Source: Mantis religiosa (taxonomy: Eukaryota; Arthropoda; Insecta; Mantodea; Mantidae). From it: a stretch of 64,000 bases of DNA. Positions 31,110 to 43,269 of the stretch are shown piece by piece; within the stretch, counting starts at the first letter, position 1, and each line of letters begins with the position of its first letter. Where the stretch lies: positions 22,322,876 through 22,386,875 of the forward strand of contig CM060950.1 in NCBI GenBank assembly GCA_030765055.1, in the 5' to 3' direction. The position numbers were made by a program, and so were the translations under genes. The notes beneath the pieces were generated by a model. It was not told the DNA's origin. It was given only the letters and a program-made list of their open reading frames with translations, and searched no databases.

Positions 31110-32146
31110 TGTACTCAAATTCATTTTATCCAGCATCCTCAACGTCATCGTTTTAATCTTCCATGTTGTTGTGGTGGTACAGAGATATCTGATAAAGGAT
31201 GCTTCTGGGATGGTTGGTGAAGTCGGGACGTCCAAAAACTGCAACTACCGACGAAAACATCTCCAAAGTTCACCAAATGGTGCTAGACGTCCGCCGAATT
31301 TAAGTGAGAGACACAGTAGAGGCTATGCACAAGTCAAAAGAAGGTGTTTGTCACATATTAAATCAACATTTGGACATGAGAAAACTGTCCGCGCGTTTGC
31401 TCACGTTAGACCAAAAGCGTGTTCGAATGAACATTTCCAACGCTCTGTTGGCGCAGTTTAGGCGCGATAATTCCGAGTTTTTGGTGCCAATTAATTACTG
31501 TAGATGAAAATTGGATACACCATTATACACCCGAAACAAAAATACAGTCCAAACAGTGGACTGCAAAGGGAGTCCCGGCTCCAAAAGGAAAAAGAACTGT
31601 TTTTTTTCGGCTGGAAAAGTGTTAGCAACTGTATTTTTGGATACTTATGGAGTTATTTTAATCGATTATCTTCAAATATGAAAAAAAAACATTACAGGAG
31701 CGTACTACGCATCATTACTTGACAAGTTAAACGCAGAACTTGTGGGTAAAACGGCCACATTTGCAGAAATAGAAAATTCTGTTTCACCAAGACAACGCAC
31801 CGTCTCACACCTTAGCCGTTGAAATGGCAAAAATCCATGAATTACGGTTGGAACTGCTTGACCATCTGCCTTACCCACCAGATCTAGCCCCAAGCGACTT
31901 CTTTTTGTTCCCTCGTGTGAAAATTGCGCTCAGAGGTCAGAGATTTTCGTCAAATGAAGAGGCAATAACCTTCGTGAACAATTATTTTGCAGAGAAGTAC
32001 GCCGAGTACTATTTGGATGGGTTGCAGAGATGGGAGCATCGCTGGGAGAAGTGTGTACATTTATAAGCAGACTATGTTGAGGAAACAAATTCTGAAAAAT
32101 ATCTTGTATCTTTATTAGGTCGGAAACTTTTCAGACCACAGTCGTA
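31110..32146 (+). mobile_element. mariner remnant, fourth type, with transposase pseudogene
   Basis: The right end 'ggaaacttttcagaccacag' followed by tcgta is a mariner-like terminal repeat; no left repeat is visible. The transposase reading includes SGRPKTATTDENISKVHQMV, VRDTVEAMHKSKEGVCHILN, DENWIHHYTPETK (first Asp), FHQDNAPSHTLAVE (second Asp), YPPDLAPSDFFLFPRVK (third, D34 spacing) and WEHRWEKCVHL at 32066. All three Asp are present at nucleotide level, but at least five stops or shifts separate the pieces. It is inactive and differs from the other mariners in the window. Confidence 0.85.
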
Positions 32147-34117
32147 TAGAGAGGTCTTCAAATTGAAGTAGTCAAGTTCAAATAAAGCAACACTTTCTGC
32201 TGTACAAATACCTCACAGGTTCAGAAAAAATTGTTAAGGCTACTCCAGGACCTACATGAGGAATTCTTGCTGAAAGAGGACAAACAGTTCATCCTGTTTC
32301 TGCTAGGAAGTGTATTCGCCATGCAAACCTCTTTTGTTTAACTTATAATTATTATAATATTATTGCTTAACTTAATAAGATTGCTGCTTCATCTACAGCA
32401 CTTGGTTGATCTAGGAATATGCCTACATAATTCAGCTCTTAAGATATTTTCATTCACTGTTTGCTGTAAGTTGTATATGCTTATTTGGAGGATGAAAGTA
32501 CTATCAGAGGCATATAAAGCAAATTCACAAGGAATAAAATCCGTTAAGTCAATCACATTAATGATTTTAAAAAGGGGGCTGAGAGTAAGAAACCCTGGAG
32601 GTAAAAGCTGTTAATTAATAAATTTATATTCGAATTTAAAAGGTTTTCCACTAATTAGAGGTACTACAAGTAATAAGTTTTCCAGAAAGAACAGCTTAGC
32701 TTAACTCTTATAATACCTGAAGCAACTTCCAGTGAAATTGAGGAAGTATTTATTAAATTTGAAGTTTGTTCACGTCTTTTGTAGGGCTGCAGTTTGATTT
32801 CTTTTTTAATTTCATTCGCTTAAGTTTCCAATGAAGTACGCTATGCTTTTCCTCTGTTATTAATTTTAGACTCCGGTGTTTCATTTTTATTAGCATTATT
32901 TTGTTTCATTAACTCCGTTAAAATCTTAATATTATGTTCTGAGCTATGTAATCTACAAAACAGTTATTTTAAGAAGCGTATGGACTGGAATAGTATAAGT
33001 TAGTTTATTTACAACAAACGAGACTTATTCTACATCTGTTTTGGTAATCCTTAAGTACGTAAGACCACAATATAAGCGAGATGCGCAATAAATACCGTGG
33101 AAACTGTTTCAAATTGCGCAATTGCGCACATGATCTGCCTACAAATTAAAAGTAACGCCAGATTCGATTGGGATACTGTTTTGCACGGTTCTTTATACTG
33201 ATAAAATTCTATCCAGTTTAATATTGCAATATAGATAAGTACCATGACACATTTGGTATCGGAAAATTCCTTCAATACATTTCGTAAACAAAATTGTTAC
33301 AGTGCTACTGATGACTCGTTCTAGGCTTAAGACCAGGGCATAGGTACCTCTATGTTGTAATGAAGCCTTTGCAGATACCTAAGACTGGCTACAGCAGGTA
33401 TCAGTTGTAATCAGGTCAGCAGCACCAGCAGAGAACCTAGTTAACCCTCTCTAAACATCCCGTTATTTATCACCAACCTCGACCAGAGGGTAGGAGTGGA
33501 TAGGTTAGTTTCACTGCAGTTGCAGTTTGAGAAAGAAATCCAGGCAGTTAATATGCCAAAAAACATTCTGACATACCTTTCTCCAATCTTCAGACCCTTT
33601 TTGGGATATGTTTAGAGCTTTTTAAAGGTTCTTTTTAGACAATTTATAGGTTATAAACCTCCTAGCTCTGCTTATGACCCACGTATGTTTTCCACACAGT
33701 ATTCCCATGGCATCATCTCAAAAGAAAAATGGCGAAATCATCGAAATTCGGGCCCTATTAATGATAAGATGTCAAGATGTTCACAAAAATTAAATATTTA
33801 AACGTTGCTTTATTTCCACCAATGGTCATCTCTTCTTTCTCACAATCTCTTGTATCAAAATCTGAAGTATCATATGGCAGAGCATTGAAGACTATTGACC
33901 TTCACTGACGAGCGCTGCATTCGCTTCTTATCTTGTTTACTAGAGGAGCGAAGTATTAGTAACCTGGCCTACAGTAAGTGACGAAACACAAATAGAGCAC
34001 CTGAGAGCTGGAGGTTTGATATGAAAGTTTAGCCAATTATTATACACAAATGTAAATTACCATTGCAGTGCGTGATGCCCCCTTCTTTCTCTTTGTCACA
34101 ATATTCAATCATTTTTT
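32147..34117. other. no recognisable feature
   Basis: About 2 kb of AT-rich sequence with no motif or repeat that I recognise on either strand. Confidence 0.4.
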
Positions 34118-35327
34118 AAAGATTGTTTCGAAATGACACCGAATGAGTATAGCCGTTTCGCAGTTTATAACTTAACTAGTCCGAATTTTGGTGTCACAAC
34201 TTCGAAATTCTCTTAGGTATTTATTTTATGCAGCATTAAGTGTTACATTATTCTGTGATTAGGCAGCGCAGGAACTGCAGGTGTGCAAACCTCAAAAGTT
34301 GTTATTAGGGCGCGTTACTCCTTGCTCTTTATCAGTGACCTGTAATCAATGACCTGCTCTTTATCAGAGACCGGTCAGTCAGTGACGTCCAACGTTAAGT
34401 CCTCTCGGACGGTGAATGGAATGGGTGAAATGGTGCTCAGTGAGTCCAGGGTCCATAGAGCTTACGGTTACCCGACATTCGTCGTTCAAGGTAAGGGAAA
34501 ACCCCGGAAAAACCTTATCCAGGTAGCTCATCCTGACCGAGATTCAAACTCGACTTCTTGAACGAGAGGCAGATACACTACTATCTACGCTACCGAGGCG
34601 GGCTCAGTGACCCTAGCCTCACTTTCAGGTAATGGGGCAAAGGGCAGTTACTTGTGGAAAAGTCAATAATGACTCGCACAGTTCCGTGGTTACTCATTTT
34701 GTTATGAACTTAATTATACAGTGCTTTCAATCGGTTACTGTAAAATGAACAGCTTTCTTTTCAGTTACAAATGCTTTATTTGGTAGGTATTATTATACAA
34801 AGTGAAATAAAATGCTTGTCTCATTGCATAAGTCACTTAGTTTTGGTTAACGTTATCTATAATTCTTTTATATTGTTCGCTGTTCTTTTTATTATTTAAT
34901 GTTTTCATCCTCATCTCACTAACATTAACTTCCCTCTAAAAGGTTTAAGTTGCATATGTCCACCCGCTTATTTGTTGTCATCGACTATTATTACGCAAAG
35001 TTGGAACACGTTAAACACCCATAAACATGTTCGTAAAGAATAGCTTCTTTATTGCGGTTTCATAAGCCAAGGAAATTCTTAATAGTAGCAAGTTACCGTG
35101 AAGTATGTTGGTATGTTTACAAATAGCTACAGCAGGCGGCATGGTGTGTCACCTACCTACGAACTTCGATAGCGTGAGGCACACGATGTTGTTCCTGTCA
35201 CTGCCCAATACACACTCATTCTGGAGCGTTTTATGGGGCTCCTTTGCCGGTAAAGCTATCTATACGTGTCACATAGAAACTGAGCCACTACTTCTATATA
35301 TGCGTTTGATGTCGTTTGGAAACACTG
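34118..35327 (+). mobile_element. ~980-bp non-autonomous TIR element, copy 1 (with SINE)
   Basis: It matches 51601-52919 in inverted orientation along its full length, for example 'tttataacttaactagtccg', 'gctccttttgc'-like blocks, 'acaaatgctttattt' and 'aatgcttgtctcattgca'. The left end is 'gattgtttcgaaatgacacc'; the right end is less well kept ('gtcgtttggaaacactg'). In copy 2 the ends form clear inverted repeats. No transposase is encoded. A family-2 SINE occupies 34387-34603. Confidence 0.78.
34387..34603 (-). repeat. tRNA-derived SINE, family 2, with 8-bp target duplication
   Basis: Complement of the family-2 consensus, head at the right ('acgctaccgaggcgggc'). TCAGTGAC flanks both sides (34379-34386 and 34604-34611). 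The sequence next to it, 'cctagcctcactttcaggta', is uninterrupted in the second copy of the host element. Confidence 0.9.
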
Positions 35328-35582
35328 ATTGCATACATTGTTTAACTCACTGTGTACTTGCGATAAGCTTGCGTAAAAACACCATTGTTGTCTCTTTGGT
35401 TTGCTAAGAGATGGTGAGGGATGCATTATCTTATTAGAACTTAGTGTTATAAAAGCTCCTTTATTTGCTGTTATAGTTATGAAGGTCTTCTGAAATGTTC
35501 ATCCGGCATAGGTTTCGTTTTTTATTTTTTAATGTGTGCTTATAATGATAGAGACATAAAAGAGCATCGGGTCTAGCTAAAA

Positions 35583-35584
<2 letters not shown>

Positions 35585-35637
<53 letters not shown>
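35585..35637. repeat. (TTA)n microsatellite
   Basis: About 17 uninterrupted trinucleotide units, followed by a T run. Confidence 0.95.
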
Positions 35638-35639
35638 TT

Positions 35640-37650
35640 TTTTGCAAAAATCTTACTCACAAGCACACCGGCCTCTATTTGGCCTAGTAAACACTTCTTT
35701 GGAACAAAATTCACGCTTTTGTCTCTTAATACGTGGCTTACCTATATTCTATTCCTCTAACACTTGAACGTGCTATTTTAATTTAAGTGAATGTCATTGT
35801 GTAATTCTACTACGCTTGCAAGTACTTCACTGCATCATGGAGAACACGCCACTGACAAAACCCTTATTAAAACGTAACGTATTACTGCACGTGTGACAAT
35901 GATTGCCTCCTAACCACAAAGCTGTCATAAAAACATACAGTTTACATGACGTGACAGTGACGTAATGTTAGTTTGCTTGTGTTGCGATAACATTGCGGTG
36001 GTGTTTAGAAATATTGTAAAGGGTATAAGCTTCATTTAGGAAACAGGGCAGTTAGTTCTATTCACAGATTTCCTCCACTCCGATGTATGGACAAAAGTTA
36101 TTTTCTTCCTCCTCTTCTTTTTCTTGCCTGTTTAGCCTTCAGATATTTTCCAGCCATATTTTCCTATCCTCTATTGAGCCTTAAAGTGTGGCCACATTAC
36201 GTCGTAGCACAACTTTTATAGTGAGGAAATAGTGAAGTGCGAGTGTAGATAATTTGTTACTGCAATATATATCATCACTTATTTGACATATTCGAGTATT
36301 GAACGGGGTGCATAGATACTGTAATTAATTTCCAAAATATTTAAGTGCGAGCTGCAGCGACGGATATGACAGTTGCGTTAAGAGGCAGACGTAAACAGCT
36401 GACCTCAGAGAACGTCAACACGTGTTTATGGGTGGAGTGATATAACCACGCTGTTTGAGTTTGTCCTTATTTTAAATCCGGAGGGTCTCTAAGGTAACTG
36501 CAAAATCGGAATGAACATAAGGCGGAGCTAGGGGTGGCTGGTCTATCGCTGACTAGGCAGCGCGGTTAGTGCGACATTATACAGTTAAGCACGCGTACTG
36601 GCTCGCTTAACGAACTGCAGCGGGACTTAACGACACGTCGCTACTCTGTCTTCTCGTCGCTGCTTTGTAGAAGGTGGAATACAACGACTCCACGTTCTCT
36701 TTCACTATTACTAAGCTAAATGCTGCTTCTCGTCGATTTCTGCCTCAGCTGCTCCGCATGGATCTTGCACTCTGGGTATGCGTAGGATTTAGCACAGAAA
36801 AACCAGAGCTTTCTCTAAAATGCGATTTATTCAAACAAAATTGAATTAAATGTTTGCCGATACATCGTCGTTGCTACGGCCGCAGAGTAGATTCACTCAC
36901 TATCGCAATATAACACAGTACCGGACAGGTTGACGGCCAACTGCCTCTGGACCAACCTCTTTCCACGAGTGTTCCGACCCAAATGACTCCCTTCTTTTCT
37001 CTCGTGGTCTGCGATCACTCCGTTACTTCCCCTTAACCCTCTACAAATTTTAGCGAGAAACATCGCGTCGTCACGCCAACTGAGAGACCTTTCACTTTTC
37101 TGTCGACCAGATGTGCAGTCAATTTCCGAGAAAACCGATCTCGGGAAGTTAGCCAAAGTACCTGGCCTCTGACCCTCCTTACCTGCTCGCACACTTTTAT
37201 CCCATTCTGACACTTTTAACACCAACTAAGCCACCACTAGCTGTACCTTTTTAACATGCGCTGATTTCCAAATTATGTCATTTCAATATTTAGTGCTTTT
37301 ACAGTTTCGGCTTCAGAACTATACAGTTAATTTCTTTGCGCGCTTGAAAGACACTAATTACAGAATCATTTTCTTTTTTTCATATCGTGGAGATATTTCT
37401 TCTGAGGCTGGCGGTCAAACCCCCTGTTTTACATGTGGTTTCGGAAATGGGGAAGAATAAGACTCCTGACTAGAAAGAAATGAATCATTAACTTTCAGTG
37501 CAGATAAACACACACGTGCTATGCCGCGGTTGCGTTTTGCACCTTGCACTCAGTTTAGTGGCGATCTTTTAAGAGTGCAGACGTGCTTTTCAAAATTAGT
37601 AAATATGTCGCTTAGCAAGTCTTGTACTATTCTGCGAGTAAACGTAAATG
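35640..37650. other. no recognisable feature
   Basis: Contains a GC-richer block (about 36360-37240) with a 110-codon minus-strand frame, MVLKVSEWDKSVRAGKEGQR..., that shows no family motif I know. I see no promoter or repeat end that I can defend. Confidence 0.35.
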
Positions 37651-37659
37651 TAGTAGTAA

Positions 37660-38135
37660 ATGCAGAAAACTCGAAAGATTTTACATAAGCAGGCTAGAAA
37701 TATTATTTTTCATATGTATCCCTTTTCTAAACGGGTTTCAGTTAAAGACACTTTCGAAGGTAGAAATTTTGCGCAGAGTCGAGAATTAAAGACGCAAGCT
37801 TGTTGCGTGAGTGCTCATTCCGTGACGAACATTGTTAAAGAAGGCAAACAGTTCACCAAATCAGAATTTCCTATATTTAGATCTGCTGGGAAAAATAGAG
37901 CAGCTAAAAAGCGTGCTACGATTTTCAAAAGTATGTTTTACGTAGAACAAATTATTTATGATTTTTATGATAAGGGTGAGCATCAACTGCCAAAATGCTG
38001 ACCAATTTAATGAGAGAGAAAATGGAATATGCGGGTTCTGTATCTTCTATGTATAATATTCTGAAATCTCCGGGGTTCAAATATTGGAGAACCAATGATG
38101 TTCACAAATTTCTGCTTGAAATATGCAATGAAGTA
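37660..38135 (+). pseudogene. IS630-like transposase, N-terminal fragment
   Basis: Open frame 37660-38001: ILHKQARNIIFHMYPFSKR, LKTQACCVSAHSVTNIVKEG, PIFRSAGKNRAAKKRATIF, then VEQIIYDFYDKGEHQLPKC and stop. Beyond the stop, in other frames, 'MREKMEYAGSVSSMYNIL' and 'FKYWRTND' continue the same domain. The order (helix-turn-helix, 'S.GK...KKR', '...IYDFYDKGE', then 'GFKYRKTND') is that of insect IS630-like transposases. The catalytic domain is absent. Confidence 0.65.
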
Positions 38136-38864
38136 TTTTAATAAAACAAAAATTAGTTTAAATTCCATTACAGGCAGTATACAATAACGGCATCATTAAA
38201 TTAGAGACTATATTCACAAATCGTTGAAATGTTACTATTTTGTTTCACTGTAGCAAACGCCTTCTTTCGTCGAACACATTTAATTTATGGGCCATTTTGT
38301 TTTGTGTGCATATGAACCATAGCTGCGTAAGCGAACTGTTATCCGATTGAAGGTTTTAAGGTTCAGTTTATGCCACCACGCGATAATCTTTGTATATGTT
38401 GTTACACACATGCCGAAATATTAAGCTAACTTGTCTGTCAGCACCTGTATGTACATATCAGATTATTTGCACGGTGCATTCGGCGAGACAAAGACAGGCA
38501 TATCTTCCATCTCTGTCGCTCGCTCGATATGGAACTGGGAACGCCAAGAGATCACCAGTGTATTGGTTAAGCCCATGTTCATTCTTATTTTAGAGCTACT
38601 CTAGCTCTACCCCCTCTGATTTGCTTTCATTAACCTTATATTCTTATATTTGTTTAGTGAATCTTGTACCTCGCATTTTCCAAGATATTCTTTCCACTGT
38701 TGTTCATTATCTTTTAATCTATCATTCACATTAGGAATTGCTAATTCCTCTCGTATTTCTTAATTTTATGTGATGTACTGTAGTGCACACTGTAATTTAA
38801 TTTCTGAGACCTGTACGCAAATTATGTTTTCCTGAATTTCCTGCTCGTCATTTATAAGTTTTTA
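38136..38864. other. no recognisable feature
   Basis: Short frames only. Nothing recognised before the mariner end at 38865. Confidence 0.4.
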
Positions 38865-39721
38865 TAAAGGCTGTTTAAAAAATAATGATCACAACTTTTT
38901 TGACAACCTACCTTTACTCTCCCCTGAATGCAATTCACTTGTCCCAGCACTTCTGCCAGTTTTCAAAGACATGCTGGAAACAATTTTTGAGATATCCTTC
39001 AAAATTGCTTCCGCAGCCTTCACCACTGCTTCTGATGATGCAGAATGCCTCCCACAAAGGCGTTTCTTCAAGTTAGGGAATAGAAAAAAGTCACATGGGG
39101 CTAAATCTGGACTGTAGGGAGGGTGAAGGATGCACTTCACGTTGATTTTTGCAAGATATTCACCAAAAACTTTGGCAATATGCGGCCGCGCATTACCGTG
39201 GTGCAGCATCCATCCTGCTTCACGGAAATGTGGTCTTTTGGGCCTGCTTTGATTTGAGGACATCCCTGCAGTATTGTCCAGTTACTGATGTGTGTGCAGG
39301 TACAACATGCTGATAAACTATTGCATGAATATCAAAGAATGAGATGACCATAACTTTCCCAGCAGAAGCAACCAGTTTTGCTTTTTTGGGAGTTGGTGAT
39401 GAAGGAGATTTCCACACTGAGCTTTGCTGTTTGGTCTCAGGATCAAAATGATGTAGCCAAGTTTCATCAGCAGTGATTACGTTTGAAAGAAACTTCGGAT
39501 CTTCCTCTAACATTAACTTTAACTGCACGTTACCTCCATTGTAGCGGTAGGCGATACTGAACGTGTCTGAGCTTGCCTGGTTCTCTAAGGCGGGAACCAG
39601 GAGTACCAACAATAAAACTACTATGGAGTGTTTGTTTCACATTAAGCTAACAGAATATAATAAGATTGAATTCTAGTGCGAAAAATTATAACCCTAAAAG
39701 TTTTCTTGAACAGCCCTCGTA
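38865..39721 (-). mobile_element. mariner deletion derivative, copy 2, with transposase pseudogene
   Basis: The right end 'cagccctcgta' and left end 'aaggctgtttaaaaaataat' match the family at 3172. On minus: ALENQASSDTFSIAYRYNGG, LMLEEDPKFLSNVITADETW (first Asp), HHFDPETKQQSS, KVMVISFFDIHAIVYQHVVP, then after a shift LHHGNARPHIAKVF where the second Asp is replaced by Gly, and YSPDLAPCDFFLFPNLKK (third). The helix-turn-helix N-terminus is missing, as in the other two copies. Inactive. Confidence 0.88.
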
Positions 39722-40495
39722 ACACTACAAGGCTTAAATATTAGGTTTAACTTTCCCTGCTCTGTTATTGTTTAGAGGTAGGAATAAAAATCTGCTTTTT
39801 TAATTTCTTATCTTAAAGCAGCAAAACCTCTACAAAACACAGTTTATGTGTGACTACCGCAAGCTTTCAGGGTCAGCATTGGAGAGGGAACTAGCGGCGA
39901 GTCAAAACAAATCGATATGATTGCGAGGCAACGCTTGATGTACTACCCCACGCTTTACGCTTCAAGAATAAAGCTTTCAAAGTTATGTCACACATAACTT
40001 TGTTGGATACTCGTTCATTCAGAGAAAAACTTGATTTGTGTGTATAATTAAATGATTTATAATAAATTGTACGTTTTTGACACTTAAATGTAATATATTG
40101 AAATAGTAATGTGTGCTTCGCGATGCTGCATCAACATGAAGTTGCAATGTCACGTCAGGATGTCCTCTCGATGTTTTTCTTGAAGTTAATTCCGGGTATC
40201 TACTCAAGGTAGAGAAACCTATTTCAGGGAATGAGTGAGTGTGTATCATTCTGTGAAAGAATGACACTGGTTTTGACTCCGAAACTTCTAATAAACTGTC
40301 CATACTTTGGCGGAGAAGGTGCCTAGCAATGAAAACTACTGCAGTGCGATCCATTTAAACCTGAACCATTTCAACAGGCCATAATTTACCTTTGAGAGCT
40401 CGTAGAATGTAAAAATTTGTTTTAATGATGTCAGTGGCTCTGGGAGAATTGCCAACACTGACAATTGTTGACAGGCGATGATCTTAAATGTGCAG
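39722..40495. other. no recognisable feature
   Basis: No motif found; short frames on both strands look random. Confidence 0.4.
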
Positions 40496-40499
40496 TCAT

Positions 40500-41490
40500 A
40501 ACAGCAACTTGCAGAACTCACTAGGAGAGCGTGTTTACATTCTGAAGACATATTGGAAGACAAATTCCTTGGTAACAACTCAACGGGAATTTCGAAGAGA
40601 ATTTAATGTATGCGATTTTCTGACAAAGGTAACAATTTTATCGCTCGCAAGAAAGCTGGAGACAACTGGTATACTTATTAGAGAGAGTGGAAAACAGACC
40701 GCAATTGAATGCAGATACTGTTACAGATGTTCGCAGAAAAATATTGAATTCTCCAAAAAATCGTTGCGTCGATTCAGCCAGGAATCAGGGTATTCATATG
40801 GAACATGTCAAAGAGCTGCGAAGAAATCGGCTTACGACCTTACAGAGTGCATATGGTGCAACAACTGAAATAATAGATTATGATAAACGAATCAGTTACT
40901 GTCGATGGTTTCAGATGAGGCATGGTTTCATCTGTTAGGCTAAATAAACACACAAAAAACCAGATATTGGGCTGCTGACAACCCCCAAGTGATCCACGAA
41001 ACCGCACTGCATGATGAAAAGTTTGGAGTATGGGGCGAGGTGTCAGCTTCCAGGATCGTTGGTCCAATTTTCTTTGATACGATTGTAGACACTGAAGTTT
41101 ATATAGGTATCTTCAAGACATTTGTGGAGCAGCTGGATGATATCGAATTGAGAGAACGTTATTTCTAGCAACATGGAGCAAGGTGCCATACATCTAATAG
41201 CACCATGGAACTTATTACCAGTTTCTTTGATAATCGAATAATTTCAAAACGTCTGTGGTCACCCAGATTCCCTGATCTAACCTCACCGGATTTTTTTCTT
41301 GTGGTGATATCCAAAAATTGAGTGTACAAGAATAGGCCAAGGACAATTGATGTTCTCAAGGAATCCATTCGAACCGAAATAAGTAACATTGGAGAGGATA
41401 CTCTCCGTAAAACTTCAGAGAATATGGTGAGATGAGCACAACCATGTATAGATGCTGGTGTAGGACACTTCCAACAATTTCTCTGAGATG
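40500..41490 (+). pseudogene. mariner/IS630-superfamily transposase pseudogene
   Basis: Reading through frame breaks: ERVYILKTYWKTNSLVTTQR, EFRREFNVCDF and SLARKLETTG (first helix-turn-helix); LNADTVTDVRRKILNSPKNR; YDKRISYCRWF; DDAWFHL (first catalytic block, D-E-A-W-F expected); TRYWAADNPQVIHETALHDE; KFGVWGEVSASRIVGPIFFD; EVYIGIFKTFVEQLDDIELR; QHGARCHTS (second Asp replaced by His); SPRFPDLTSPDFFL (third). The end is HFQQFL at about 41486. Nearly full length but with several stops and shifts. Its terminal repeats were not identified. Confidence 0.8.
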
Positions 41491-41514
41491 CAGATAGTGT
41501 AATGCAGTGTACTA

Positions 41515-42378
41515 CAAGGGCTGTTCAATAAAGAATGATTATAAACTTTTTTTTGACAACGTACCTTAAATCTTCCTCATAATTTTGATGGTCCTTCTCA
41601 AAATAGTCTCCCCTGAATACGATGCACTTTCCCAACGTTTCTGCCAATCTATAAAGAGACGCTGGAAACCATTTTGGGGGCATCCTTCAGTATGACCTCC
41701 GCAGCCTTCACCACCGCTTCTGATGATAGATAATGCCTCCCTCGAAGGTGTTTCTTCAAGTTAAGGAATAGAAAAAAGTTACATGGGGCTAAATCCGGCA
41801 ACAAAATTGGCAATATGCGGCCGCGCACTATCGTGGTGCAGCATCCATCCTGCTTCACGGAAATGTGGTCTTTAGCGCCTGATATGGACTTGCAATGTTT
41901 TCAGGACATCCCTATAGTATTGTCCAGTTACTGGTGTGCGTGCAGGTACAACATGCTGATAAACCATTCCATGAATATCAAAGAATGAGATGAACATAAC
42001 TTTCCCAGCAGAAACAACCACTTTTGCTTTTTGGGGGGTTGGTGATGAAGGAGATTTCCACACCGAGGTTTGCTGTTTGCTCTCAGGATCAAAATGATGT
42101 AGCCAAGTTCCATCAGCAGTGATTACGTTTGAAAGAAACTCCGGATCTTCCTCTAACATCAACTTTAGCTGCAGGTTACCTTCATTGCAGTGGTAGGCGA
42201 TACTGAACATGTCTGAGCTTGCCTGGTTCTCACAGGCGGGAACCAGGAGTACCAGCAATGAAACTACTACAGCGTGTTTGTTTCACATTAAGCTAACAGA
42301 ATATAATGAAATTGAATTTTAGTGCGAGGAATTATGAACGTATAAGAATTATGATCATTCTTTATTGAACAGCCCTAG
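41515..42378 (-). mobile_element. mariner deletion derivative, copy 3, with transposase pseudogene
   Basis: Clean inverted ends 'caagggctgttcaataaaga' and the complement of the right end 'ctagggctgttcaataaaga', with TA on both sides (41513-41514, 42379-42380). On minus: ACENQASSDMFSIAYHCNEG, FLSNVITADGTWLHHFDPES (Asp 1 kept, following Glu to Gly), HVVPARTPVTGQYYRDVLKT, then a deletion that fuses GRILPI to LLPDLAPCNFFLF. At the third site the CDF of other copies reads CNF. Inactive. Confidence 0.9.
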
Positions 42379-42380
42379 TA

Positions 42381-43029
42381 TATTCTCCCAAAGTTGCACG
42401 TGTGTCCTATTATTAGTTAAAAATTAATGGCCTATTGAAGTGATTCAAGTTTATATGAATCACACTGTATATGAATGTCCATTATTAAAGTATTTGATTC
42501 CTCTACCAAGCGATAACATGTATTTCAGCCAAAAATGACGCCTAATCCGTCTCACAGAAATTCTCCTAATAACCTCCCCTGTGGTAATGACCCGAAGATA
42601 ACCACTCCAGCTTCTAATTCTGTGCTGCCACCTTATTTTACATTCCTGTTATTGGCCGTTTTACAACTCAGAGTCCATCTTTAAATTTCTAAGGAATGGT
42701 AGCTCACATACAAATAATTGCAAGTTAGCTTGGCATACATAATCAGACAACCTTCCCCACTCACTAGTGTAAACATCGGAACTACTTTTACGAATTCGCC
42801 TGAAAACAAGCCTTTGCTGGTTTAGTACATACGGCTATCTTACCAGGTGCAAAAATTTACTCATAATCTACTGCCAAACGTACAACCCTTCAACATTTAA
42901 CACAATTTTACAAAATATCCATGATGATGATGATGATGATGATGATTAAAATTTAGGGACGCTCAACAAAATGGCGCCCTTTCAAAAACTATATTTCACT
43001 TTACAATTCTTCCTTTCACTTAACTTATC
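42381..43029. other. no gene; short (GAT)n microsatellite
   Basis: The only feature is a (GAT)n run at about 42923-42946. Otherwise AT-rich sequence before the satellite array. Confidence 0.5.
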
Positions 43030-43269
43030 TTAACTTTCCTTTGACTCTGCTGTGGCTTTGCCTTCGCTTTGCACTTGCTCCACTATGGCTTTGTTTTGGC
43101 TTTATATTAGCTTTGCTCTAGTTTTCCTCCAGCTTCGCTTTGGCTTTGCTGTGGCTTCATTCTGACTTTACCATTTCTCTGCTCTGGCTCCACTCTGGTT
43201 CCGCTCTGGCATCTCTCCCGCTTCACCGTAACCTCCCTCAGACTTCAATTTAAAATCCCATTAACTTTG
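43030..43269 (+). repeat. decayed edge of the satellite array
   Basis: Loose copies of a ~12-bp motif like 'gctttgctctgg' ('ctgtggctttgccttcgctt', 'tggctttgttttggcttta') without a regular 78-bp frame. This looks like the diverged margin of the array that follows. Confidence 0.7.

Noticed and set aside
31705..31893. Minus-strand frame of 62 codons opposite the mariner
   Set aside because: Shadow of the transposase pseudogene on the other strand, which has clear catalytic motifs.
36893..37225. 110-codon minus-strand frame as a small gene
   Set aside because: No family motif, ordinary length for chance, and no supporting signal.
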